DNA of 26,416 nucleotides from Lachnospiraceae bacterium (GCA_900772845.1 CAAGSD010000074.1:1-26416); one strand, 5' to 3'; counted from the first letter of the stretch, positions 14,892-23,566 are shown. The notes: generated from the sequence alone by a model not told the origin. Numbers and translations are program-made.

Positions 14892-16568
14892 ATGAGAAGT
14901 GATTCCGTAAAGACAGGAACTGCCCAGGCACCCCACAGAAGTCTGTTCAATGCTCTGGGATTTACCGAGGAAGAGAGAAGACGTCCCATGATCGGTATCG
15001 TCAGCTCCTTCAATGAGATCGTACCCGGACATATGAATCTGGACAAGATCACTGAAGCAGTCAAAATGGGTGTTGCCATGGCAGGCGGAATGCCGGTGGT
15101 ATTCCCCGCAATTGCCGTATGTGACGGTATTGCCATGGGACATGTGGGAATGAAATATTCCCTGGTGACCAGAGATCTGATCGCCGACAGTACGGAGTGT
15201 ATGGCGATGGCTCACGGCTTTGACGGTCTGGTATGTATCCCCAACTGTGATAAGAACGTTCCCGGACTGCTGATGGCAGCAGCCAGAGTGAATATCCCTA
15301 CCATCTTCGTGTCCGGTGGTCCTATGCTGGCCGGTCATGTACACGGACAGAAGAGAAGCTTATCCTCTATGTTCGAGGCTGTGGGAAGTGTGGCAGCCGG
15401 TACCATGACTATGGATGAACTGGCTGAGTTCGAGGAAAAGGTATGTCCTACCTGCGGCTCCTGTTCCGGTATGTATACCGCGAACTCCATGAACTGTCTG
15501 ACCGAAGCCATTGGTATGGGACTTCGCGGCAACGGTACGATTCCCGCCGTATATTCCGAGCGTATCCGTCTGGCAAAGCATGCCGGCATGAAGATCATGG
15601 AACTGGTAGAGAAAAATATCCGTCCCAGAGACATCATGACTCCGGAAGCTTTCCGGAATGCCCTGACTGTGGATATGGCCCTGGGATGCTCTACCAATAC
15701 CATGCTGCATCTGCCTGCGATCGCTAGAGAAGCAGGTGTGGAACTGAACCTGGAGATTGCCAACGAAATCTCTGCCAAGACTCCGAATCTGTGTCATCTG
15801 GCACCTGCCGGTCCTACTTATATGGAAGACTTGAACGAAGCAGGCGGTGTCTATGCGGTAATGAATGAACTGTCCAAAAAGGGACTTTTGAACCTCGACT
15901 GCCTGACTGCCAACGGTACGACCGTAGGAGAGAATATCAAGAATTGTGTCAATAAGAATCCGGAAGTTATCCGTCCTGTGGAGAACCCCTATTCCCAGAC
16001 CGGTGGTATTGCTGTACTGAAGGGCAATCTGGCACCGGACAGCGGCGTGGTCAAGAGATCCGCTGTGGCACCGGAGATGCTGGTTCACGAAGGTCCTGCC
16101 AGAGTATTTGACTGCGAAGAGGATGCCATTGATGCCATTAAGTCCGGCAAAATTGTGGCAGGTGACGTGGTAGTGATCCGTTACGAAGGACCTAAGGGTG
16201 GCCCCGGCATGCGTGAGATGCTGAATCCCACCTCTGCCATTGCAGGCATGGGACTGGGCTCCAGCGTGGCGCTGATCACTGACGGCCGTTTCTCCGGAGC
16301 ATCCCGTGGCGCATCCATCGGACATGTCTCCCCGGAGGCTGCCGTAGGCGGACCCATCGCACTGGTAGAAGAAGGCGACATCATCCGGATCAATATCCCG
16401 GAGAACAAATTGGATGTACTGGTATCCGACGAAGAACTGGCAGCCAGAAAAGCAAAATGGCAGCCCAGAGAGCCCAGGATCACCACAGGATACCTGGCAA
16501 GATATCATGAACTGGTGACCAGCGGTAACCGCGGAGCCGTACTGGAAGCACCTTCACAGAAGAACTAA
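14892..16568 (+). CDS. ilvD: Dihydroxy-acid dehydratase
   Basis: IlvD dehydrates 2,3-dihydroxy-isovalerate and its methylvalerate homologue to the keto acids for valine, leucine and isoleucine. The 558-residue chain carries the two IlvD/Edd signatures: NCDKNVPGLLMAAAR with cluster ligand Cys119, and CPTCGSCSGMYTANSMNC with Cys185, Cys188 and Cys191. Near residue 47 it reads IVPGHMNLD, with Gly where [2Fe-2S] plant-type enzymes have a cluster Cys; E. coli IlvD has the same PGH, so an oxygen-labile [4Fe-4S] cluster is likely, as fits an anaerobe. The C-terminal domain shows GPKGGPGMREML and TDGRFSGASRGASIGH. A purine-rich site precedes the ATG, and ilvB follows 32 bp after the stop. Confidence 0.96.
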   Translation: MRSDSVKTGTAQAPHRSLFNALGFTEEERRRPMIGIVSSFNEIVPGHMNLDKITEAVKMGVAMAGGMPVVFPAIAVCDGIAMGHVGMKYSLVTRDLIADSTECMAMAHGFDGLVCIPNCDKNVPGLLMAAARVNIPTIFVSGGPMLAGHVHGQKRSLSSMFEAVGSVAAGTMTMDELAEFEEKVCPTCGSCSGMYTANSMNCLTEAIGMGLRGNGTIPAVYSERIRLAKHAGMKIMELVEKNIRPRDIMTPEAFRNALTVDMALGCSTNTMLHLPAIAREAGVELNLEIANEISAKTPNLCHLAPAGPTYMEDLNEAGGVYAVMNELSKKGLLNLDCLTANGTTVGENIKNCVNKNPEVIRPVENPYSQTGGIAVLKGNLAPDSGVVKRSAVAPEMLVHEGPARVFDCEEDAIDAIKSGKIVAGDVVVIRYEGPKGGPGMREMLNPTSAIAGMGLGSSVALITDGRFSGASRGASIGHVSPEAAVGGPIALVEEGDIIRINIPENKLDVLVSDEELAARKAKWQPREPRITTGYLARYHELVTSGNRGAVLEAPSQKN

Positions 16569-16600
16569 GCAATCATTAAAATAACCGGAGGAACTTTGTG

Positions 16601-18280
16601 ATGCAGTTAACAGGATCAGAAATTCTGGTAGAATGCCTGAAAGAGCAGGGGGTAGACACCGTATTCGGCTACCCCGGAGGGGCAATACTTAATATCTATG
16701 ATGCACTTTACAAGCACAGTGGGGAGATCAATCATATTCTGACTTCCCATGAGCAGGGAGCAGCCCATGCAGCAGACGGCTATGCAAGAGCTACGGGAAA
16801 AGTAGGTGTCTGCATGGCCACCAGCGGTCCAGGTGCCACCAACCTGGTAACAGGTATTGCGACAGCGTATATGGATTCCGTACCGATGGTAGCGATCACC
16901 GCCAACGTTACCTTACCTTTACTGGGTAAGGACAGCTTCCAGGAGGTGGATATCGCTGGTGTGACCATGCCCATTACGAAACATGGTTATATTGTGAAAA
17001 ATGTGGAGATCCTGGCTGATACCATCCGCAAGGCATTCCATATTGCCAGAAGCGGCAGACCGGGTCCTGTGCTGATCGATATCACGAAGGATGTGACGGC
17101 AGCCACCTGTGAGTATACTCCCGTGACGATCCAGCCGGAGGAGAGAGTGACCCGTTACACCAGGGAAGAACTGATGCTGGCAGCAGAGATGATCCATAAG
17201 GCAAAGAAACCTTATATCTATCTGGGCGGTGGAGCCATCATTTCCGAGGCAAGTGCGGAGGTGGCAGAGTTCGCAGAACTGATCGATGCACCGGTATGTG
17301 ATACTCTGATGGGTAAGGGAGCCTTTGATGGAAAAAGTGAACGTTATACCGGTATGATCGGTATGCATGGTACCAAGACTTCGAATCTGGGTGTCAGCGA
17401 GTGTGATCTGTTGGTGGCACTGGGAGCAAGATTCTCCGACCGAGTGACCGGTAATCCGAAAAAATTTGCCGAGAATGCAAGAATCATCCAGCTGGATGTG
17501 GATGCTGCGGAGATCAATAAAAATATCCGTGTGGACGCTTCTCTGGTAGGAGATCTGAAGAAAACTCTGACAGAATTAAATGCCTGCCTGTCCAGACAGG
17601 AACATCCGGAGTGGATGGCGCATATAAAAGAACTGAAGGAAAAATATCCGCTGAAATATGATGACGAGAATCTGTCCTGCCCTTACATCATGCAGGAGAT
17701 CGACCGTGTGACAAACGGTGAGGCTATCATCACCACAGATGTAGGACAGCATCAGATGTGGGCGGCACAGTATTATCATTATACTAAGCCCCGCACCTTC
17801 CTGTCTTCCGGTGGCTTAGGTACCATGGGCTACGGCCTGGGAGCCTGCATCGGCGCACAGGTGGGACAGCAGGATAAGATCTGCATCAATATTGCGGGTG
17901 ATGGATGCTTCCGCATGAATATGAATGAGCTGGCCACCGCCAGCCGTTACAATATTCCCATCATTCAGGTGGTTATCAACAACCATGTGCTGGGAATGGT
18001 AAGACAGTGGCAGACTCTGTTCTATGGCAAGCGTTATTCCCAGACCGTGTTAAATGATAAGGTGGATTTCTGCAAGGTGGCAGAAGGCCTGGGATGCACG
18101 GCGATCCGTGTGACCAAAAAGGAAGAAGTGGCTCCTGCAATTGAAAAGGCTATTGCCCTGAAGGCTCCGGTAATGATCGAATGCATGATTCCGGAGGATG
18201 ATAAAGTATTCCCTATGGTTCCTGCGGGAGCACCTATCAGCGAAGTATTTGACGGAGATGATTTGAAAAGGCAGTCCTGA
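16601..18280 (+). CDS. ilvB: Acetolactate synthase large (catalytic) subunit
   Basis: IlvB condenses two pyruvates to 2-acetolactate, or pyruvate with 2-ketobutyrate, using thiamine diphosphate; it also needs FAD. The 559-residue chain shows the N-terminal ThDP domain with VFGYPGGAILNIYDAL and the catalytic Glu in HEQGAAHAADGYARA, the central domain with IYLGGGAI, and the C-terminal ThDP/Mg site GDGCFRMNMNELATA ending in NNHVLGMVRQWQ. That last motif is typical of anabolic IlvB rather than the catabolic AlsS. A GTG three bases before the chosen ATG is also possible; GGAGGA at about 16586 serves both. No regulatory small subunit gene (ilvN/ilvH) follows; instead an L,D-transpeptidase gene starts on the last base of the stop codon. 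Confidence 0.95.
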   Translation: MQLTGSEILVECLKEQGVDTVFGYPGGAILNIYDALYKHSGEINHILTSHEQGAAHAADGYARATGKVGVCMATSGPGATNLVTGIATAYMDSVPMVAITANVTLPLLGKDSFQEVDIAGVTMPITKHGYIVKNVEILADTIRKAFHIARSGRPGPVLIDITKDVTAATCEYTPVTIQPEERVTRYTREELMLAAEMIHKAKKPYIYLGGGAIISEASAEVAEFAELIDAPVCDTLMGKGAFDGKSERYTGMIGMHGTKTSNLGVSECDLLVALGARFSDRVTGNPKKFAENARIIQLDVDAAEINKNIRVDASLVGDLKKTLTELNACLSRQEHPEWMAHIKELKEKYPLKYDDENLSCPYIMQEIDRVTNGEAIITTDVGQHQMWAAQYYHYTKPRTFLSSGGLGTMGYGLGACIGAQVGQQDKICINIAGDGCFRMNMNELATASRYNIPIIQVVINNHVLGMVRQWQTLFYGKRYSQTVLNDKVDFCKVAEGLGCTAIRVTKKEEVAPAIEKAIALKAPVMIECMIPEDDKVFPMVPAGAPISEVFDGDDLKRQS

Positions 18281-19689
18281 TGAAAAGAACAACAAAAAGA
18301 GTGATTTTTGCAGTGCTGATGGTATTGCTGTTCCTTTTGACCGTATATTTCGTCCTGGCATTCTACTATAGAGAGGGCTTTTCTCTGAATACCTGGATCA
18401 ATGGCGTCTACTGTACCGGAAAAACGGTGGAAGAAGTGAATTCGGAGCTTTTGTCACGTACAGAAGCTCCGAACATTGTGATCACGGACAAAACGGGGCA
18501 AACCTATACGATTTCCCTGGTGGATGCGGAGTATCTTGCGGATTACAGTAATGCACTGGAAAGATACCGGCAGGAGCAGAATCCCTATCTGTGGGTGGAT
18601 AATGTCCTGTTTCATTCCAGACGGACATTGGACCCGACGGTAACAGTAGATACTGCGGCATTGAAAAAAGCGTTTGATTCCCTGGCGTTTGTCCGGGAAG
18701 AACGGCAGAAGAAAAAAGATTACAGCCTTTATCAGAGCGAGAACGGAGCGTATGTCTTTACAGACGGACTCGTAGATAGAATCGATCTGGAGAAGGCTTT
18801 TTTGGCATTAAAAGAAATCGTGGAGAATGGGCAGGAAACACTAGATCTGCAGGAGAGCGGATGTTACTATGAGATAACACCGGATGAGAGTCAAAAAGCC
18901 TTGCGGAATCTGTGGAAGGAGATCGAGAGATTTCAGACCTGCAATATTGTCTATTGTTTCGGTGAAGAGAGACATCCGGTGACAGCGGCGGACTGTGCCT
19001 CTTTTCTGACAGCTGAGAACGGACTGCCGGTGCAGGATGAGAAGGGAAGCTTTGTGCTGGATGAGGAGGCTGTGACGGCGTATGTGCAGAGCCTGGCAAA
19101 GGAATACGACGGTTACGGGCGTACCAGACAGTTCCACAGCACCAAAGGCGATGTGATCACCATTGAAGGCGGCACCTACGGGAGCAAACTGGATCAGAAA
19201 AAGGAAGTCAGATATCTGATGGAGCATCTATTGGATCCCGGCGTACATACAGGCACCCAACAGTCACATATACCTGTTTATGAGAGAGAAGCTTTCTGCT
19301 ATGGGAAAAATGATATTGGTGATACCTATATCGAAGTGGATATGACAGAACAGAAAATGTACTATTATGAAAAAGGCGTATTGAAACTGGAGACGGAGAT
19401 CGTGACAGGCAATATGCGGCGGCGCATGGGAACACCGGAAGGTGTCAATTTTGTCTATAATAAGCAGAAAAATCGTGTCTTACGGGGACCGGGGTATGCA
19501 TCGCCCGTAAAATTCTGGATGCCTGTGAAGGGCGGTATCGGTATTCATGATGCCAGCTGGCGCAAGGAATTCGGTGGGGACATCTACCAGACTGCCGGTT
19601 CCCACGGCTGTATCAATACACCGAAGGACAAAATGGAGGAACTGTTTGATTGCGTGCAGATCGGCACCCCTGTGGTAATGTTTTATTAG
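18280..19689 (+). CDS. Membrane-anchored L,D-transpeptidase (YkuD domain)
   Basis: Such enzymes make 3-3 crosslinks in peptidoglycan or attach proteins to it, outside the membrane. The 469-residue chain has a short basic N terminus, one membrane helix (about 5-28, VIFAVLMVLLFLLTVYFVLAF), a middle part (about 40-340) that resembles the paired peptidoglycan-binding domains (PG_binding_4 type) found in clostridial homologues, and the YkuD domain (about 345-469). The domain ends with GIGIHDASWR and TAGSHGCINTP; Cys444 and His442 are the active-site residues of the HxxSHGC pattern. The start overlaps the ilvB stop by one base (TGATG), implying translational coupling although the functions are unrelated. 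Closely related enzymes sit as single genes in many Clostridia. Confidence 0.92.
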   Translation: MKRTTKRVIFAVLMVLLFLLTVYFVLAFYYREGFSLNTWINGVYCTGKTVEEVNSELLSRTEAPNIVITDKTGQTYTISLVDAEYLADYSNALERYRQEQNPYLWVDNVLFHSRRTLDPTVTVDTAALKKAFDSLAFVREERQKKKDYSLYQSENGAYVFTDGLVDRIDLEKAFLALKEIVENGQETLDLQESGCYYEITPDESQKALRNLWKEIERFQTCNIVYCFGEERHPVTAADCASFLTAENGLPVQDEKGSFVLDEEAVTAYVQSLAKEYDGYGRTRQFHSTKGDVITIEGGTYGSKLDQKKEVRYLMEHLLDPGVHTGTQQSHIPVYEREAFCYGKNDIGDTYIEVDMTEQKMYYYEKGVLKLETEIVTGNMRRRMGTPEGVNFVYNKQKNRVLRGPGYASPVKFWMPVKGGIGIHDASWRKEFGGDIYQTAGSHGCINTPKDKMEELFDCVQIGTPVVMFY

Positions 19690-19708
19690 GGAATAGTAAT
19701 TATTTAGA

Positions 19709-19914
19709 TATTATGATGTCGGAATCAAAAGCCCCCGACTTTGATGCCTACGGATTGTTCCGTGCTACGCACTCCCACAATCCTCCCCAATATTCGCATA
19801 TCGTGGGATTATCATCCCACTTTTATGCTCATATCGGGGAGGGTCAAAAGGTCTTTCACCCACTTATGAGCAAGCTCATATGGGCTTAGACCTTTTGACC
19901 CTGGCATCATATTA
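19709..19914. repeat. Structured intergenic element with terminal inverted repeats
   Basis: The ends are imperfect inverted copies: 19709-19731 and 19892-19914 match at 18 of 23 positions (TATTATGATG... against its inverse ...CATCATATTA). Inside are further hairpins: GATTGT/ACAATC; a long stem with CCTCCCCAATAT against ATATCGGGGAGG (11 of 12), GCATA/TATGC and GTGGGAT/ATCCCAC; and GGGTCAAAAGGTCT (19841-19854) with AGACCTTTTGACCC (19888-19901), a perfect 14-bp stem enclosing TATGAGC/GCTCATA. No coding frame is credible and no clear target-site duplication was seen. It looks like a MITE-like or REP-like element; it may also terminate the upstream transcript. Confidence 0.75.
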
Positions 19915-19950
19915 TTTGCATAGAAAGGCAATCACTGCAGACATTTTCTG

Positions 19951-19980
19951 ACAAATTGTCCTTGTGAGACGAACAAATTG
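19951..19980. promoter_or_regulatory. Direct repeat upstream of the serC promoter
   Basis: ACAAATTG occurs at 19951-19958 and 19973-19980, starts 22 bp apart (about two helical turns), ending 21 bp before the -35. The first copy is part of an interrupted palindrome GACAA-A-TTGTC (19950-19960). This suggests a regulator site; none is known to me. Confidence 0.4.
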
Positions 19981-20000
19981 AAAATAATTTAACAATGTAG

Positions 20001-20029
20001 TTGACTAAAGCGAATGAAAAGCTTATTCT
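20001..20029 (+). promoter_or_regulatory. Sigma-A promoter of serC-serA
   Basis: TTGACT (20001-20006), a 17-bp spacer and TATTCT (20024-20029), about 45 bp before the strong GAGGAGGT ribosome binding site. The rest of the 19690-20081 gap holds the structured element and the direct repeat. Confidence 0.75.
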
Positions 20030-20081
20030 ATACCTATGCTTTTTATAAAAAATTTAGAAAATATCGAGGAGGTCTTTGAAA

Positions 20082-21164
20082 ATGGCAAGAGTGTATAACT
20101 TTTCCGCAGGCCCTGCCGTACTTCCGGAGGAAGTATTACAGGAAGCAGCCGATGAAATGCTGGATTATAGAGGAACCGGCATGTCCGTAATGGAGATGAG
20201 CCATCGATCTAAAGCCTATGATACGATCATTAAGGAAGCGGAAGCTGATCTCAGAGAACTGATGAATATCCCGGACAATTACAAGGTACTGTTTTTACAG
20301 GGCGGTGCGAGTCAGCAGTTCGCCATGATCCCCATGAACCTGATGAAGAACCGTGTAGCAGATTATATTGTAACCGGTCAGTGGGCAAAAAAAGCTTATC
20401 AGGAAGCTTCCCTGTACGGTAAGGCAAATAAGATCGCATCTTCCGAGGATAAGACTTTCTCTTACATTCCTGACTGCTCTGATCTGCCTGTCAGTGAGGA
20501 TGCAGATTATGTGTACATATGTGAGAATAATACGATCTACGGTACGAAGTTCAAGACACTGCCTAATACCAAGGGTAAGCCCCTGGTAGCAGATGTGTCC
20601 AGCTGCTTCTTGTCCGAGCCGGTAGATGTGACCAAGTACGGTGTGATCTACGGCGGCGTTCAGAAAAATATCGGACCTGCAGGTGTAGTCATTGTCATCA
20701 TCAGAGAAGACCTGATCACCGAGGATGTACTGCCCGGCACACCCACCATGCTGCGTTATAAGACTCATGCAGATGCGGATTCCCTGTATAATACCCCGCC
20801 TGCATATGGCATCTATATCTGCGGTAAGGTATTCAAGTGGTTGAAGAAGATGGGCGGTCTGGAAGCAATGAAGGAGCGCAACGAGAAAAAGGCCAAGATC
20901 CTGTATGATTATCTGGACGAGAGCAAGCTGTTCAAGGGTACCGTCCGCAAGGAAGACAGATCCCTGATGAACGTTCCGTTCATTACCGGAGATGAAGAAC
21001 TGGATGCCAAGTTCGTTAAAGAAGCGAAAGAAGCCGGCTTCGAGAACCTGAAAGGCCATAGAACTGTAGGCGGCATGAGAGCAAGCATTTACAATGCAAT
21101 GCCTATTGAGGGTGTGGAGAAGCTCGTAGAGTTCATGAAGAAATTTGAGGCGGAGAATGCTTAA
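20082..21164 (+). CDS. serC: Phosphoserine aminotransferase
   Basis: SerC transfers the amino group from glutamate to 3-phosphohydroxypyruvate, making phosphoserine; it uses PLP. With start ATG 20082 (MARVYNFSAGPAVLPEEVL), 8 nt after GAGGAGGT, the protein has 360 residues, the usual length; a TTG two codons earlier is not needed. Family marks are the N-terminal YNFSAGPAVLP, GTGMSVMEMSHRS, LFLQGGASQQFAMIPMNL, ADVSSCFLSEPVDV, and the PLP lysine Lys195 in YGGVQKNIGPAG. It is followed by serA after 59 bp, which includes a small hairpin (AACGATT 21170-21176 with AATCGTT 21193-21199). The pair makes two of the three serine synthesis steps; serB is not in the window. Confidence 0.96.
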   Translation: MARVYNFSAGPAVLPEEVLQEAADEMLDYRGTGMSVMEMSHRSKAYDTIIKEAEADLRELMNIPDNYKVLFLQGGASQQFAMIPMNLMKNRVADYIVTGQWAKKAYQEASLYGKANKIASSEDKTFSYIPDCSDLPVSEDADYVYICENNTIYGTKFKTLPNTKGKPLVADVSSCFLSEPVDVTKYGVIYGGVQKNIGPAGVVIVIIREDLITEDVLPGTPTMLRYKTHADADSLYNTPPAYGIYICGKVFKWLKKMGGLEAMKERNEKKAKILYDYLDESKLFKGTVRKEDRSLMNVPFITGDEELDAKFVKEAKEAGFENLKGHRTVGGMRASIYNAMPIEGVEKLVEFMKKFEAENA

Positions 21165-21223
21165 CTATTAACGATTTTGCGAAAGCGGCCTGAATCGTTG
21201 AAAAATGTAAGGAGGATTTCGAT

Positions 21224-22387
21224 ATGTTTCAGATCAATTGCCTGAATCCCATTTCCAAAGTGGGACTGGATCGTCTGACAGCAGATTATAAAGTAACCGA
21301 TAACATTAATGACGCAGAGGGTGTTCTGGTCCGCAGCGCTTCCATGCATGAGATGGAACTGCCGGAGAATCTTCTTGCAGTAGCGAGAGCCGGTGCCGGT
21401 GTTAACAATATTCCCCTGGATAAATGTGCGGAAAAAGGTATCGTGGTATTCAATACCCCCGGTGCCAATGCCAACGGCGTAAAGGAACTGGTAATTGCCG
21501 GTATGCTTTTAGCAGCCCGTGATGTGGTAGGCGGTATCGAATGGGTCAAGGCTTCCAAAGACAACGCTGACATTGCCAAGGCAGCAGAAAAAGAGAAGAA
21601 GAAATTCGCCGGTACCGAAGTCATGGGCAAGAAGCTGGGTGTCATCGGACTGGGGGCTATCGGTGTCAAAGTAGCTAATACCGCAGTGAGCCTCGGCATG
21701 GAAGTCTATGGTTATGATCCTTATGTATCCGTCAATGCTGCATGGAACTTAAGCCGTTCTGTCAAGCATGTGATGAATGTGGAAGAGATTTATGCAGACT
21801 GTGATTATATTACCGTACATGTACCGCTGATGGATTCCACCAAGGGTATGATCAACAAAGAAGCCATCGACAAGATGAAGGATGGTGTGATCCTGTTGAA
21901 TTTTGCAAGAGATCTGCTGGCAAATGAAACAGATGTCCTGGAAGCATTGAAGAGCGGCAAGGTGGCACGTTATGTGTCCGATTTCCCGAATCCTACGACA
22001 GCAGGACAGCCCGGATGTATCGTAATCCCCCATCTGGGTGCAAGCACCGAGGAATCTGAGGATAACTGTGCGAAGATGGCGGTGGAAGAGCTGATGGATT
22101 ATCTGGAGAACGGTAATATCCGAAACAGCGTGAACTATCCGGCATGCGATATGGGCGTATGCAGCCAGACGGGCAGAATTGCAATTTTCCATAAAAATAT
22201 TGCCAATATGCTGACACAGTTTACTGCCGTGATTGGTGAAAAGAGCATCAATATCTCCGATATGACCAACAAATCCCGCGGAGAAGTGGCATATACCATG
22301 CTTGATATCGAAGATGCAGCAACTCCGGATCTGGTAGAGTCCCTGCAGAAGATCGAAGGCGTATTCCGTGTCCGTGTGGTAAAATAA
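21224..22387 (+). CDS. serA: D-3-phosphoglycerate dehydrogenase
   Basis: SerA oxidises 3-phosphoglycerate to 3-phosphohydroxypyruvate with NAD, the first step of serine synthesis. The 387-residue chain has the split substrate domain, the NAD-binding fold with GLGAIGVKVANTAVSLGMEV then YDPY, the VHVPLMDSTKGMIN segment, the Arg of LLNFARDLLANE, and the catalytic His in PHLGASTEESEDN. A short C-terminal ACT domain (about 315-387: IGEKSINISDMTNKSRGEVA) suggests feedback by serine or another amino acid, but the extra allosteric domain of long SerA forms is absent. The active-site arginine motif reads FARDLL where many dehydrogenases have ARGG. AAGGAGG precedes ATG 21224. Confidence 0.95.
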   Translation: MFQINCLNPISKVGLDRLTADYKVTDNINDAEGVLVRSASMHEMELPENLLAVARAGAGVNNIPLDKCAEKGIVVFNTPGANANGVKELVIAGMLLAARDVVGGIEWVKASKDNADIAKAAEKEKKKFAGTEVMGKKLGVIGLGAIGVKVANTAVSLGMEVYGYDPYVSVNAAWNLSRSVKHVMNVEEIYADCDYITVHVPLMDSTKGMINKEAIDKMKDGVILLNFARDLLANETDVLEALKSGKVARYVSDFPNPTTAGQPGCIVIPHLGASTEESEDNCAKMAVEELMDYLENGNIRNSVNYPACDMGVCSQTGRIAIFHKNIANMLTQFTAVIGEKSINISDMTNKSRGEVAYTMLDIEDAATPDLVESLQKIEGVFRVRVVK

Positions 22388-22427
22388 GACAATCTGCCAA
22401 AGAAATACAAATACAGGAAAGATTCAG

Positions 22428-22466
22428 ACAGGTATCGGCCAGAAAAGGCTGGTGCCTGTTTTTTTG
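22428..22466 (+). terminator. Rho-independent terminator after serA
   Basis: A continuous 13-bp stem with three G-T pairs, 22428-22440 with 22447-22459, has a 6-nt AGAAAA loop and is followed by T7. It ends the serC-serA operon. Confidence 0.92.
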
Positions 22467-22566
22467 TTAAGAATGCTGTTTTGTAAAAAAAGGTTATGGA
22501 AGATACAAAACTGGGAAAAAACTGTGTAAAATGTCAAAAACTAACAGACTATTTTCCGTGAAAACA

Positions 22567-22595
22567 TTGTATGCTAAGAAAGAATCTGCTATACT
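22567..22595 (+). promoter_or_regulatory. Sigma-A promoter of the PHP-domain gene
   Basis: TTGTAT (22567-22572), a 17-bp spacer and TATACT (22590-22595), about 50 bp before the start codon. Confidence 0.7.
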
Positions 22596-22645
22596 TGCCA
22601 TGGACGAAAGAATTGTCACCCGAAAGGAAGAAGGGACGATAAAAG

Positions 22646-23419
22646 ATGAAATTTGATATGCATTGTCACACAAAAGAAGGCTCCATGGACGGAAAAGTTC
22701 CCATTGAGGAGTTTATCGGAAATCTGATCCACAAAGGCTTTGACGGAATGTTAGTCAGTGATCATAATTCCTACAACGGCTATCGTAAATGGAAGCGGAC
22801 CATAAAGGATAAAAAATACAAAGATTTTGTAGTATTAAAAGGAATTGAATACGACACCATAGATGCCGGACATATTCTGGTGATCATGCCGGAGACCATC
22901 AAACTGAAAATCCTGGAACTGCGGGGACTGCCCGTGCAGATCCTGATCGACATCGTACACAAAAACGGCGGCATTTTAGGACCGGCCCATCCCTGTGGAG
23001 AGAAGTATTTAAGCCTCACCAATACTTTAAAGAAGAAAAATCAGATGGCTGTCATGAACCAGTTTGACTTTCTGGAAGGCTTCAATGCCTGTGAGTCCCC
23101 GGAGAGCAATCACTGTGCCGGAGTATTGGCGGAAATGTATGATCTGCCAACCTTTGGCGGAAGCGATGCCCATAAAACGGACTGCGTCGGTATGGCATAT
23201 ACCGATATTCCGGCGAAGATTAGCTGCGAATCCGATCTGATCCGGGCAGTGAAGCTGGGAGAGGGGATCAAATGCGGAGGCTCCTATTACCGCGGCACTA
23301 CCAAAGAAAAAATCGGAAAAGCCAATAATATCCTGGTACAATCCTTCTGGTTCTACAACAGACTGGGAAGCCTGTACCGGCATCGCAGAAGAAAAACGGA
23401 AATGCATAAGATGGTATAG
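22646..23419 (+). CDS. PHP-domain phosphoesterase
   Basis: The 257-residue protein has the PHP (polymerase and histidinol phosphatase) fold, a metal-dependent phosphoesterase. Metal ligands are visible in order: His6 and His8 in MKFDMHCHTKEG, LVSDHNSYNGY near residue 39, the Glu of LKGIEYD, GPAHPCG in the middle, and GGSDAHKT near residue 180. These are the four usual PHP motifs. Small single-domain members act on 5'-ribonucleotides (RNase AM type), histidinol phosphate or 3',5'-bisnucleotides; the sequence does not decide between these, and his genes are not nearby. A site AAGGAAGAAGGG precedes the ATG. The gene is monocistronic, with its own promoter, and its stop codon lies inside the terminator stem. 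Confidence 0.82.
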   Translation: MKFDMHCHTKEGSMDGKVPIEEFIGNLIHKGFDGMLVSDHNSYNGYRKWKRTIKDKKYKDFVVLKGIEYDTIDAGHILVIMPETIKLKILELRGLPVQILIDIVHKNGGILGPAHPCGEKYLSLTNTLKKKNQMAVMNQFDFLEGFNACESPESNHCAGVLAEMYDLPTFGGSDAHKTDCVGMAYTDIPAKISCESDLIRAVKLGEGIKCGGSYYRGTTKEKIGKANNILVQSFWFYNRLGSLYRHRRRKTEMHKMV

Positions 23420-23443
23420 GTCCCCAGGACCTATACTTTTTTG
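23414..23443 (+). terminator. Terminator overlapping the PHP gene stop codon
   Basis: A perfect 10-bp stem, GTATAGGTCC (23414-23423) and GGACCTATAC (23427-23436), with a 3-nt loop and T6. The TAG stop (23417-23419) is part of the left arm. Confidence 0.92.
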
Positions 23444-23444
23444 C

Positions 23445-23508
23445 AACTATTCAGAAAAGCCTCGCAGAGGCGGTTTTGCGAATGGGGTTCTGAATAGTTA
23501 CCTTTTTT
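23445..23508. terminator. Second hairpin with T tract after the PHP gene
   Basis: AACTATTCAGAA (23445-23456) and TTCTGAATAGTT (23488-23499) pair perfectly over 12 bp; the 31-nt loop holds GCCTC-GCA-GAGGC. CCTTTTTTAT follows. It may be a backup terminator or a small structured RNA. Confidence 0.6.
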
Positions 23509-23566
23509 ATACAAATCATAATGTGAGTTCATAAATTCTTAAGATGCTTTTACTATAGAAATAGGG

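Noticed and set aside
15360..16508. 382-residue antisense frame in ilvD
   Set aside because: It opposes a certain gene with all its motifs; its composition (many His, Gln, Cys) is typical of an antisense shadow.
19650..19889. 79-residue plus-strand frame (contains APDFDAYGLFRATHSHN)
   Set aside because: It starts inside the transpeptidase gene and runs through the hairpins of the structured element; no ribosome binding site, and the sequence is constrained by pairing rather than by codons.
20295..21059. 254-residue antisense frame in serC
   Set aside because: Shadow of serC; no start signal or recognisable domain.
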